NCBI GenBank assembly: GCA_002118135.1
Contig: BDIU01000223.1
Span: 124,001 to 188,000, forward strand
Direction: 5' to 3'
DNA from: Trebouxia sp. TZW2008
Taxonomy: Eukaryota; Chlorophyta; Trebouxiophyceae; Trebouxiales; Trebouxiaceae
Length of the DNA stretch: 64,000 nucleotides
Notes under the pieces: generated by a model
Databases searched by the model: none
What the model saw: the letters and a program-made list of their open reading frames with translations, nothing else
Told to the model about the DNA's origin: nothing
Made by a program: the position numbers and the translations under genes
In this document: piece after piece, positions 47,276-59,108 of the stretch
How positions within the stretch are numbered: the stretch's first letter is position 1
Layout of the letters: the number at the start of each line of letters is the position of its first letter

Positions 47276-50200
47276 ATGGCTTCTTCAAACATCACTACCA
47301 GCACTATCGGTTTCCCTCGCATTGGTCCTAACAGGGAAATGAAGAAGGCTTTGGAAAGGTAGTTGTGCTGTCATTGGCATCAGTGGATCGTTTGGGCCTA
47401 CCTGTCGTTTGAATGTCGATTGCGTTCGCATTCGACAAACAGACAAACTGCCTAGCTGCTCATCCCTTTGTTGCTCTACAGCTACTGGAAGAAGGATCTG
47501 AGCCTGGACGAGTTGCTGAAGGTCAACGACCAGACTGAGAAAGCTGCATGGCAGCTACAGGCTAAGGCTGGTAAGCATGCCTATTTTGACGCTTGTTTCC
47601 GCTGAAAAGCTTGGCCCAAGTGCTAGTGTGGTGACGCCATGTTCCACAGCAGGTATCGCCAAGGTCGCCCTCGACGGCACACTGTACGATCAGGTGCTTG
47701 ACTGGATTTTTGCCTTGGGTTTGGCACCAGCACGCTTCTCTAAGCTGTCCGGGTACGACTTGTATTTTGCCATGGCCCGCGGAGCTGAAGGCGCCACAGC
47801 TCTGGATATGTCGAAATTCTTTGACACCAACTACCACTACATGGTAAGTCCGTCGGGCTTTTCAAATTCTGGGTTCAGCTGTTGCCGCATGCAGGTGCTA
47901 GACATTATGGGGCTTCTATCTTCTTTCTGTATCGTCGTTCACTAAACCTAGCGCTATGCTCCAGGTCCCTGAGTTCAATGAGAGCAGCCAGCCAAAGCCT
48001 GACTTTCAGAGCTACCTGAACAAGGTGTGTCAACACTCCTAAGCACTCTTTGGTATCTATGTACATCATGCTATAATCCAGTTGCATCAAAACAATGGCT
48101 GTGTTGCTGCTTCCACCCCACACTTGGGACATTTAGCTCAATTGGTAGAGCACTCACTTTCGTGAGAAGGCTAAGGGTTCGATTCCCTTATTGCCCAGTT
48201 GAGATTGAGGGGAGTAAGCAGCAGCCATTGCTTTGCATTGTTTGCACAAGTGACTTGCCTGTTCGTGTGCTTTGTGCCTGTACTGTCATTGCGCTTTTGT
48301 GTCTCTAGAGGCATTGATTCAAATGCAATTTTGCCTACCAAGGTGTATGACATCGGTTTGCTAGCAATGAGCATGCAGGGCAGCCTCACAGGCTCTTGAT
48401 GGTGCTCTAACCTTGCACTTGCAGCTCCAATCTCTTGAAGAGATGCCTTTCAGTTGATAGAGCTGCAAGCTGAGAGTCTGACTCTCACAGTTCAACTGGG
48501 TTCAAGGGGAGCTGCTTGAGCTATGCTGTGCTTATCCTGGCACTTGCAGCTTCAATCTCTGACAGGAGATAGCCTTCAGTTGATAGAGCTGCTAGCTGAG
48601 AGTGTAACTCTCATTGTTCAACTGGGTATCGAGTGAAGCTGCTTGAGCTTCCAATTTTGACCTCAAACAATTCATGCTTGTACATCGCATATGCCTCAAG
48701 CCCAGCACCTCCATTGCCTGCTTTGTTGCCTGCCTTGTTGGCCGTCATGTAAAGCTTGTGCTTTTCAGAGTACCAATTGTCAGCTGTCAGTGGGAAAAAT
48801 GTATCTAGTCTCACTTGGCTGTATTACTGTTCAACAGGTCAAGCGTGGTCAGGAGATCATTGGCAAAGACTCTGCCATCCCTATTGTCATTGGTACGTCC
48901 TGAATCTCACCTGCCATGTAGTGCATATGAACACCTGGCTGGGACTTCATGTGGCACGCCTTTGCTCAGACATATACCAAGCTGAATGCTGTGCTTGTTT
49001 AGTTTCACATTCTGTCATGTGATCTTGCTGTCTGTGATATTCCGAGAAATGTCGTCAACCCCTCACCATGTCAAAAGGTCTTGCTTGTTTCTTAGGTTGG
49101 TAGCTGCTGTCTGCTGTAAAGCAGATTACACAAAGTCACATGCTTGGCTGTTTTGACACACATGCTGCTGCAGATCATTGATAGCTGACAGATACACTTC
49201 GGATATCTGGAGCCAAAATCTAACTTGTATTTGTAGGCCCCAACACCCTTGTTGGCCTGAGCAAGAAGGAGGGAGTGTCTCGCTCTGACATGGTGAAGCG
49301 TCTGCTTCCCGCCTACTCACAGGTCCTGAAGGAGCTCAAGGCTCTTGGTGTCTCTGAGGTTCAGATCCATGAGCCCATCCTGACCATTGCTGATGCTGCC
49401 TCCTTGGAGTCAGACTTCACTGCCACCTTTGCTGAGTTTGAGAAGTCTGGCCTGTTCATCAACTTGGTCACCTACTATGATGACATTGGTGATGCCTACC
49501 CATGGGCTGTCAAGTGAGTGTGATCAAATGTTCATCTCCTGCTTAGCCGCAGGGCGGGACAGCTGCATATGTTTGGTTCAGTACACAGCTTTTCTGGTCT
49601 GTTACTGGTGTTCTGTGTGCCACGCCTCTTGTAGGCTTGTTGAACAACCAAAGCTCACCAGTCACAATACCATGCTGTGGCACGCCGGTCTACTTTATGT
49701 TGGTGTCCATCACAGTGCCGTTCCTGTCACATCATGTCCTGCAAGCAGTGCCTGTGTGTGAAGACCCCATGTGACAGCTGTGTCTAACAATTTATATTCT
49801 CGTGCTGTTTTTCACAGAAGTGCAAGCTAGCTGCCAGGTGGTGTGTAGCACAAAAGCATCTTGTGTTGTGCTGTTGCCATGGCCCTTGATCATTGACAGA
49901 GTGTTTAGTTGCATGTGCTGCGTCACAGGCTGCCTGTGCAAGCCATCTCTCTGGACTTCCTTGGAGTGCCAGGATCAGCAGTGGCCTCTAAGACCTTGGA
50001 CCTGGTCGACAAGCATGGCTTTCCCAGCAACAAGAGGCTGGGTGCTGGTGTGGTTGACGGTCGGTCTGTCTGGTCAGACGGTCCAGTGCCTGCTGCACTA
50101 GTCGCACACCTCCTCAAGAAGGTAGCCGTCTGCATTCTGTTGTTCACACACACTGTTTGATGTGTCAATTTCTAGCAGGATCTGGCAAAGTATCAAGTTC

Positions 50201-53200
50201 CGCAGTGCAGGCCAGTGTATATCCAAGGACGGTTAACAGGTGCTGATGTCAGCTTTCACTGGTCCTGGTGAAAGTTGCAGTTGCAAATGTGTGTACTTTT
50301 TTCAGCAGGCCGATTGCCTGTCGGTGCATTGTTCTGACCAGGCCATGCATGCTGCCAACTATGCTGCTCAAAATTTTCAGTCTGTCCAGGTTTTCTGAGT
50401 TTTTGTGGTGGTGTGCATGCACAATGTCCTGTGTCTATCATGACTACTTGCTGAAATTCTGAACAGTGTGGTCTTGGTTGTAGGGTGTCAGGGACATCAG
50501 TGTGCAGTCAAGTGTGTCCCTTCAGCACCTGCCCTATGACAAGGAGCTGGAGACAAAGGTTGAGGCAAGCATTGCTGGCCGCCTGTCCTTTGCCACTCAG
50601 AAGTTGGCTGAGATTGTCAAGGCCTCCAAGGATGCCCCCACTTTGAAGGATGACCAAATCAAGTCTGGTCTACCTGATGTTGGTAAGCATTGTGGCCTTC
50701 AAAAGTTGAACTGTGTTCGTGATCAGTTAAACTGTGTTCGTGATCGTGTATTGTGACTTGAATCTGTGCGCCAGCTGTCCTTGTCTTGGTGGTGCTGTCT
50801 TGGTTTGTCGATGTTGCGTCTGCTGTTGCTGTTGCTGTTGCAGTGTCAAAGACAAGTAGACAAGTGTTTCTGAAAGGTTGCAATGGCTTTGATCATCACA
50901 GACTGCATTGTACTCATGGCGCCGTGTTTGGTTTCAGGAAACCCAACATCCAACATTGATTCCAGCAAGTTCAGCCGTTCAGCTCCATTTGCTGACCGTA
51001 TCACCAAGCAGATCAAGACACACGCCTTCCCCACATCTTCCATTGGCTCCTTCCCTCAAACCCCTGCCATCAGGCGTGCTCGTTTGGCTCACAAGAAGAA
51101 GCAGCTCAGTGATGCTGACTACGAGAAGGAGGTCAACGAGTACATGACATATGCCATCAAGGAGCAGGAGCGAATTGGTGTTGATGTGCTTGTGCACGGA
51201 GAGCCAGAGCGCTCAGACATGTACGCTACCTCTCCCTCTGTGGCTGCTGTCACCAGTTCTGACTTGAGACATCTGCGCATGGTCATCCCAGCTCTGTGCA
51301 AGCATTCAGAACAACATTTGCTGCTCAGGACTGCAGCACGTGCTGTGCACAAACATTGCGCAGGACTCAGTCCCTGTTGCCAGACATTTCTAATTTTCAG
51401 AAGCAATGTCCTGATTCAGCAACTGAATTGTGAAGTTTTATCAGGTGGTCTGCCTTGTAGAAAGTAGTTTGCCCTCTCGCAATGTCTGTTGAGCTCATGC
51501 AGTGTCCTATCATGAAAAATAACTGCGTCTATGCCTAATGCTTTGTCAGGTCAGGGCTGTCCACTTGCTGCAAAGCGTGCAATCTCAGCAGCAACCCCGT
51601 TAGGATCATAGTGAGGCCAAGCTGGTTGGACAACATCAAGGCCTTACAGTTGCTTGTGGCAAATGGTTTTACCAGTGTTAAGAGCAGGGCCTGTGGGATC
51701 TTGCTGTGACATGCTCAACATCTAAGTGACTGAGAGGCGGTGCCTGACTTCCTTAGCTGCTGCTTTAGCAGACAAGAAAGTCTGGCACTGCCTCTCAAGC
51801 CACTTATGCTGATCTGTACCCAGCATGCTGCCACACAAAGCTCACAAGACAGAGTGCATTGTAGGCTTCCTCAACTGCTTGCGTGTGGCCTTGCAAGTTC
51901 TTTTTGCCGACAAGCAGTATCTGTGCAGGGTGGAGTATTTTGGACAGAGGATGCAGGGCTTTGTGTTCACTGAGCATGGCTGGGTGCAGAGCTATGGCTC
52001 CCGCTACGTCAGGCCCCCAATCATCCATGGTGATGTCAGCCGCCCCAACGCCATGACTGTCAAGGAGTTTCAGTTTGCACAGAGCCTCACACAGAAGCCA
52101 GTCAAAGGCATGCTCACAGGTCAGTATATGCTCTGTCATCAGAAACACAGTCAAAGCATGCATGTGATTGAGCCAGTGACAGGTTGAATGTTTTGTTCTG
52201 GGTGTATTGCTGGATGTTTTGGTGTATGGCAAGCATCTAGCTAAGCTGTGCGCTGTTTGTACTTACTTTGCACCTCTCCTAGACTCAAGCATTGACACAT
52301 GTGTCATTACAAGGTTGTCTTGCTGCAGTTCGTGGTACACCCGTGGGTCTGAGCAATTTCCTGAATTGGCTTGCATAAGAATCGCATGAACATGAAGCTA
52401 TGATCATGCTGTGCAGGCCCTGTGACCATCCTGAACTGGTCTTTCCCCAGGAAGGACATCACCCGTCAGGCGCAGGCCTTCCAGCTGGCCCTTGCCATCA
52501 GGGAGGAGGTAGCTGACCTGGAGAAGGCTGGATGCAAGGTCATCCAGGTAGGCCCTTGCTGTCACCTCTGCGTGACTGTGAAGGTTTTTCCCTGTGCCAC
52601 TTTCTGATGGCAGTTGCTTTCCTGCCACACTGACCATTTGCGTGCTTGAAGTTTGGTATAGTTTTTGGTATAGTTTTAAGCAGTCTGTTTTGGCAAAATT
52701 GTGTGCCAGGCATCTTGCATCAGCAGCATGCCAATCAGGGTTTTGCCATCGAGCAATGTTTGTAGCATGAAAAAGATACTCCTGCCAATTTGTTGCCTGC
52801 CTTGGCTCATAGGTTTGGCAGCCAGCTTTTTCTCAAGTACATTGCTTGTCCTTGATGCTCTACTATTTCAGCACATTTGCTCAGCCGTCTGATCATCTCT
52901 TGTGCCTCCAACACTGTGTAAAGACAGTCGAGGCCTTTACGACATTGAGCTCTTTGATTTTTCTGCCCTATGGCATGTACACTCTGTGTGAATTATGGCC
53001 ATTTGATGTCACTCAGGTGGATGAGCCAGCTCTGCGTGAGGGTCTGCCTTTGAAACAGGACAGATGGGACAGCTACTTGGAGTGGGCTGTGAATGCCTTC
53101 AGGCTGTCCACAGCTGTGGCCCAGCCCCACACCCAGATTGTCACCCACCTGTGCTACTCTGACTTCCAGGACATTCTCAAGGTAGACTTGCTATGGATTG

Positions 53201-54093
53201 CTGCAAAAGCGTATTTACAGCGCATTTTTTGTTTTTCTTATGTACGCTGCGAACTTGTAGATCAGAGTCTATTCAGTGAGTGAAAGCAATCTCTTTTACT
53301 GTGCCTTTCCCAGACTCGCTGTGACTTGCTTGCAATTGTGTGATCAGCAGTTGCCTTCAAAACTATAAGGCTTGCTTGTGCACTGTGACTTGACTTGCAT
53401 GTTGCAAGGATGACTTTTGGATTGAACCCTATCTGAGAGCGTTATGTTCCTGCTATGCAGGCCATTGACAACCTGGACGCTGATGTGTTGACCATTGAGA
53501 ACAGCAGGAGTGGCAATGAGATGATTGTGGCGCTTGCCAAGTATGGCTACAAGAAGGATGTGGGACCAGGAGTGTATGATGTGCACTCTCCAGTTGTGCC
53601 AAGGTACGTTCCAAACCATTCCATCTGGCAACAGACCTGTTGTTGACTGTGATAGAGTACCCATGGCAGCAACACAAGGCTGAGCACAGGCTGCACCTGT
53701 GTCATTTCCTGTTGAGTCATCCTATAGCTTCAAGTATGTAGTGAATGCCTAGCTTCTAACGCAGTGCTGAAACCAATGTCTTTCCTGGGCTGCAGTAAGC
53801 TGTAGGTGGCACACTGTGCACCTTTGCTGTCAAACATGCCTGACTTTGCACTCATTTCAACCTGTTTCTTTTGCCAGGTCTGACTGAATTTGGTGTCTTG
53901 CAGTGTTGAGTTCATGGTAGAAAAGCTGCAGAGCTATCTGGACAGCAAGATTGTCAACTCCAAGAGCGAGCACATCTGGGTCAACCCTGACTGTGGTTTG
54001 AAGACCAGGGACTGGAAGGAGGTCATTCCATCCCTAGAGAACATGGTCAAAGCAGCCGCTACCATGCGTGCACAAGTTGGTGCTTCAGCATAA
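47276..54093 (+). CDS. METE: Cobalamin-independent methionine synthase
   Basis: METE transfers a methyl group from methyltetrahydropteroyl-polyglutamate to homocysteine without vitamin B12. Fourteen exons join in phase: 47276-47358, 47482-47570, 47653-47843, 47965-48024, 48838-48892, 49237-49513, 49929-50121, 50484-50682, 50938-51220, 51929-52119, 52417-52547, 53017-53181, 53461-53603 and 53904-54093, giving 749 residues against about 755-765 usual. The N-terminal barrel starts [18 protein letters not shown]. The C-terminal barrel holds [40 protein letters not shown] and [11 protein letters not shown]. The zinc ligands expected for the family are His628, Cys630 (VTHLCYSDF), Glu652 (TIENSRS) and Cys717. 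No signal peptide is seen, so it is probably cytosolic. Intron 4 carries tRNA-derived repeats. Confidence 0.96.
48127..48197 (+). pseudogene. tRNA-derived sequence with a broken anticodon arm
   Basis: The D arm TAGCTCAATTGGTAGAGC and T arm AAGGGTTCGATTCCCTT are intact and would serve as A and B boxes. The acceptor pairs at five of seven positions. The anticodon arm collapses to CTCAC-TTTC-GTGAG, a 4-base loop, so it cannot be a working tRNA as read. It lies in METE intron 4, sense to the gene. Confidence 0.55.
48416..48652 (+). repeat. 125-base tandem pair with tRNA-like boxes
   Basis: Two units start at 48416 and 48541. Both share TTGCAGCT(C/T)CAATCTCT, CAGTTGATAGAGCTGC and TTCAACTGGGT, and end in AGCTGCTTGAGCT. 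The CAGTTGATAGAGC block differs by two bases from the D arm of the tRNA-like sequence at 48127, and GGGTTCAAGG resembles a B box. A tRNA-derived (SINE-like) origin is inferred. Confidence 0.6.
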
Positions 54094-55173
54094 GCAGTCT
54101 AGCAACTTGGTTTTGCCTCACGCTCATAGAATAAGCAGTTCAAAGTGTCGTGCAAAGCCTTTGCCTAAATAGTGGGGGTGTAGGAAAAAGCAAGTTGCGT
54201 GGTTTTTGCTTTCCTCATACATTGGTTAGTCAGGATGCTACTGGCAGTGTGTGTCCTGTCCAGTTGCCTTCGTTGCTCAAGCACCTTCTGCTCTGGGTCC
54301 AGGACCCATTCTGTATCCATTCTGTTCAGTTCAAAAGTTGCAACATTGGCAGCATAGGTAGTCGGCTTTGCTTTCTGGTACGAATGCATTGAAGTTTCAA
54401 GACTCTGCACTCTACAGGTCTATCTTGTCAACTGGAAAGGTTGTACACTTGATGTAATCACATGTCAACAATACATGCCTTGCATCGTTTGGACCACTGT
54501 ATCTGCAAAAGCTATAACATTTACCGGCAGTTTATCAGTTTCTGACAACATAACACATTGACAGTACATCAATTGGCGAGCATGCTATGACATTGGTCTC
54601 CTGAACATAGTTACGCATGTATGGAAGTGCCAGTGCGATAGCTGCTGATAGGGAACATGCCACTCACAGATGGACCCCTAAACTTGCGTAAGGCAGCAAA
54701 TTGAGCGAATTTGTCGTCATGGTGTCTCAATCCAGCTGCCTTTGTGCATGGCTTTTGGACAGGTGTGGTGTAAAGGCATGGCATTATGCGAAGGCCTTGC
54801 GTGTCTGACAGCAGTGCTGCAGGTCACACCTGGAAGCTCAAGTAGCATGCAACTGCAGCGTCCCAAGGAAGCTTACTGAGGTGTTGAGCTCGAATGATCC
54901 GCATAACGCAATATTAGTCACATTTATGAGCACAGCATGCAAAGCTTGGCCGTTGGCACGCCTAAATTCATACAACCCTACAGGGCTTTGGCGGCAGTAA
55001 CGAGCTAACACAGGGCTAACGCCTCTAACGCTCGCGCGCGAGTTGTCTCTTCGCCTGCATTCTGCCGCATTCAACAGGCACGTTGGGTAGAAAGAAACCC
55101 ACATCAGCGTACGTGCATTTACTCCGGTTGGTCTGGCTGCCGAGGCGGGTCTGCAGATCCGGAAGAGTGCAGG
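54094..55173. other. Intergenic between METE and the Pmp-like gene
   Basis: About 1.1 kb. It holds the METE 3' flank and the promoter of the next gene. Short ORFs only; no repeat or RNA recognised. Confidence 0.45.
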
Positions 55174-58154
55174 ATGTCTTCTTCCTGGGGTCTATGTGCG
55201 TGCGTAGCGGTTCTCAGCTTGCTCACGAGCTCAGTCAGAGCTCAGCCTGTCGCTCCCGCACCGGCTCCAGCTATTTATCTTGAGTCGGATGCAGCAGCGC
55301 TAGCGGCGTACCCGATCTCTGCTCGGGAACAGATGCCATTGACCGACTCACAGTACCTCCCGGTCACTTGTAACATAACGCTGATCGGCTTGCCAGCAAG
55401 CAGCACGCCGGCTGTTGCAGCAGCTGGCAGGCGCCTGCTTCAGACAGCTGACAACGCCACTCGAGGTCTGCAGACCGCTGACATCCACTGCGCCGGGAGC
55501 TACAACGTGACAATTATGGGTGGCCCTGCTTTGCAAGCCTTTGTGCCAGGATGGTCAGGTGAGCGCTTTGCATCGCCTTCCTCGTTGTGAGTGCCGCAGT
55601 TGGGCGGTGTTGGAGACATTTTCATCTCGAACCGCGTTTGTCTGCCGATGTATGGCTGCTCCCGCTAGCTCACACCCGCTTGCTTTTTCTGCAACCCAAC
55701 CACGCAATGCATCTGCACACCCATCAATGTTCAGGCTGCTGTTGCTTGCATGCTTCAGAAGGCTCAGAGTTGTCCGTTGTCAAACTGAGTTTGTGCTTTT
55801 GTGCAGGTGTCAACTTCAACCTGGACAACTCACTGCCTCAAGGTTCAATCAGCCTGCAAGGCGGCAACATCCTTTTTGAGAACTCATACTTTGCCAACTT
55901 GACAGAGCGAGCTGATGGGTGCATCAGATTCCAAGACAGCACAGTTGCTTTCCAGAATGCAACATTTGTGGGCAACTCGCAAGCCACAGCTGGGGCCATC
56001 TTTGCCAACAACACTGTCTTGTCCATAGACAACAGCAACTTCACAAACAATGTAGCACCCCAAGCAGGCGCCATTCAGATCATTGGCAGCAACAGCATGC
56101 TGTATATCAATGGAACCATTTTCATGAACAACACAGGTATGTCTTCACACCCACGTGCACATCTGCCTCTTAACTGTAACTGCAAGCATCTGCATGTGTG
56201 TGCAAGACCCATCAAGGCAAACTGAACCATCACATATGCAAGTCAGTTGTCATGCATATGCTTTCTGTGCTACTTGGTGCGACTTTCTTTGGAAGCATTT
56301 TGGCACCGCTGACCAACTGTTTTAGAGCGACCAACCATATGCATCTCCGTATGTGCACTTCCTGATCACTCAGAGTGCACATCAACGCTGACGACCACAT
56401 ATGCAAGCTTATAGCACAGCGCACTACTGCATGTGTTGTTATCTCACACTGTCTGAGGGCATGGGCACAGCAAGCTTGGCTGTCACATACAATAGACTAG
56501 ATTTGACTTCACACCGACATTGTCTGTATGACCCCTTGCTAGGTTCCTATGAAAGAACGTTCATTATTCTAGTTTGTTCTATGTGTGCAGGTTCTCAGGG
56601 GGGCGCTGTGTACATGATCAATTCCACCAGCTTAGCCGTTGAGCAGTCTGAGTTCATGAACAATACTGCATTGTTGGGCGCTGGCATCTACATGTCGCGT
56701 GTCACTGACACATACATCTATGACACTTACTTCTACAACAACAATGCCTCACAGGCTGGTGGCGGTATCTACTCAGGTACATAGGGCTTGCTGATGCAAA
56801 GTCTGCTCCTCTCTTTCTTCTCATGCTTCTGCTTAATACCTAGTTGCGTGTTGGAGCTGCAATTTATACTGTAGCTCTGGAAAAACATTCTCACGTTGAT
56901 TTGCCAACACCAAATGCCTTGTTACTGTCTGCACTGCAGCTCAATATAATCTTTTCTGTCACATTTCAAGAGCAGATGAATGCCATCATGCTGTGTACAG
57001 TGGTGCATAGCCTGGTTTGTCAACAGCTGCTGCACAACATTTGGAGACTGAGTGATGCAAACAATGTCATTTTCAAACCCACCTTCTCCAAGCCAGTTTA
57101 CTGCTCTCCTGTCCTCAGATGTTGTGGGTTTTTGCCTGATTACCATTTTGCTGCACATCTTTGTCTGCATTTCTTGACAACTCTGCCACAGCACGTATGC
57201 AAATTCATGATGTCAGCAGCATATGCACAGATTCTGTTCATCTAATGTTGCTCAGAGCTTTTAGGACCAGCTGATGCAGACAGTGAACAGAAAGGAAGCT
57301 GGCTTGTGTGTGCTGCAGTCAACTGCAGTGGGGACCTGATTGACAGCCAATTTGTCTCCAACTATGCTATCTCTGGTGGTGGTATCTGGCAGACAACCTC
57401 AGGCAACTACACAGTTTTCAATAACCGGTTTGACAGCAACAATGCGACAGTTGGAGCTGGCGGGTATGAGCTGACAAATTCCACAGTGGAAATCAGCCTC
57501 AACCAGTTCACATCCAACCAAGGTGCTCAAGGCGCTGGACTATACCTCGGGGACTCAGTGGGCAATGTGGACTCTTGCTACTTTGAGAACAACACTGCCA
57601 ACCTGTATGCTGGTGCGCTTTTCTTGGACACGGACACAACCAACGTCACCAGCTGCAGCTTTGACAGCAACTCAGCTGGCATGATTGGTGGTGCCATCTA
57701 CGGTCAACGTGGTGCCGGCACAATCACCAGCTCCAGTTTCACCTCAAACACTGCACGCTATGGGCGGTCGATCTACCTGAACACCTGGAATGGGGTGATC
57801 AACAAGAACAACAGGCTGGCTGCATCTGATCTGTTGAACGATGCTGGTACTGGTAACACTGGAGGCATACAGGGGACTGACTCATTCAACTCTGGTAATG
57901 TTGGCGGTCCCACTTCTTCTTCTGGTAGCCGGACAGGAACTTCCCCCTCCAGTGGAACAGTCACCACTGCTGATGGCATCACTAGGGATACTGGTACAGG
58001 CACAACCACCACTACCACCCCTAGCACTTCCACTAGCAGTCCAGCATCAAGCAGTACAAGCTCTGGATCAAGCACAACAACTAGTCCCAGTAGCAGTGGC
58101 ACCAGCAGTGGCAGCACCCCCAGCACAGGAACTGGGTCAATCAATGTGGGCTGA
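55174..58154 (+). CDS. Secreted Pmp-repeat beta-helix protein
   Basis: Four exons join in phase: 55174-55558, 55807-56136, 56591-56776 and 57319-58154, giving 578 residues. A signal peptide is clear (WGLCACVAVLSLLTSSVRAQ) and is followed by the RRLLQ motif common near the N terminus of green-algal secreted proteins. The body contains about ten repeats of the polymorphic membrane protein type, FxxN followed about ten residues later by GGA or GAG: FVGNSQATAGAIF, FTNNVAPQAGAI, FMNNTALLGAGI, FVSNYAISGGGI, FENNTANLYAGAL and FDSNSAGMIGGAI. These fold as a right-handed parallel beta-helix. The last 120 residues are Ser/Thr/Gly-rich without a membrane anchor and are likely glycosylated. An extracellular or wall role is inferred. 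The first long intron (56137-56590) and the third (56777-57318) could hide small exons. Confidence 0.82.
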
Positions 58155-58218
58155 TGACAGGGTGTGACTCAGTCACATGGGCCCATGACAGGATGTGACT
58201 CAGTCTCATGGGCCAATG
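58146..58218. repeat. 33-base tandem pair at the Pmp-like gene stop
   Basis: Two units of ATGACAGG(G/A)TGTGACTCAG, then TC(A/T)CATGGGCC(C/A), start inside the stop codon region at 58152. Confidence 0.75.
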
Positions 58219-59108
58219 ATTCAGCTCACACAACATATGTAATACTGACTGAAGGTGGTTTGTGTGACGTTAACAGTAGCTTGTCTTGTGTTAGGCTAGC
58301 AGCGATGTGGCTTGTGCATGTTCTTGATGGTGTCATTGCAATGTGTACATGACGTTTGCCTTGTGACATGGCATCTACTGACGACTATGCACCCCTTTGG
58401 GCCATCTTGCTACCTTTCTTTTGCAATAAGTTTTTTTTTAGCAGAGAACTGCATGATGCGGGCCATGTGGGCACGTGACCCCGCCTCTCCCATCCGCACG
58501 CCTAGTGTGTTTCCAGTGAGCTGGGCAATCTTGTTTTGCCAGTATGCTCTTTCAAGCAGTGTCAATGTAGTGACCCAATAGCCATTTGAGCTCAAGCAGA
58601 ACTGCATATCTGCCTTTGTTGTTTGCAGATATAATGTGTGTCCAGCCTTTGCTTTGAAGATAGAGCAGCACATGGTGTAGTCTTGCGGAGTGCAAGCTGT
58701 CAAAGTTGTTACTAGGCCTTGTCTTGTTTGGCGGTTTTGAACTGATGACATCTCAAGTCGACAAAGAGTGTGGGCGCAGGCGCAAAGACAAGCAATGCTT
58801 CTTTTCAAGAGAACACGTCCTGTCCACTAGTCCTGGTCGAACAGTGCATTGCAGATCCGAGTTCGCATTTTTTGTAAACATATCCTAGGCTGCATTATGA
58901 TTGCTGCAGTTCACCTTTTAACAGACCTTAACAGTGGTGAAAATCATGTTCAATCTTTTTCTTGTCAGCTGGCTATTGCAGAACTAGACATGCAAGCAAG
59001 TCTTGTCCTGCAGTGTCCTCCAAAATCAATGTACAAAGCGCAAAGACCTAAGAAATCTGGTGCAGACTGTGAACATAATATATTATCGCAGCATAGCATA
59101 CATCAACC
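58219..59108. other. Convergent 3' flanks
   Basis: The Pmp-like gene and GMP synthase end toward each other here. No gene or RNA is supported. Confidence 0.45.

Noticed and set aside
47089..47322. Antisense ORF over METE exon 1
   Set aside because: METE exon 1 encodes the conserved [12 protein letters not shown] start; the antisense frame has no recognisable homology, though a 5' exon of the neighbour cannot be fully excluded.
48127..48197. Functional tRNA gene
   Set aside because: The anticodon loop has only four bases and two acceptor pairs fail, despite good A and B boxes.
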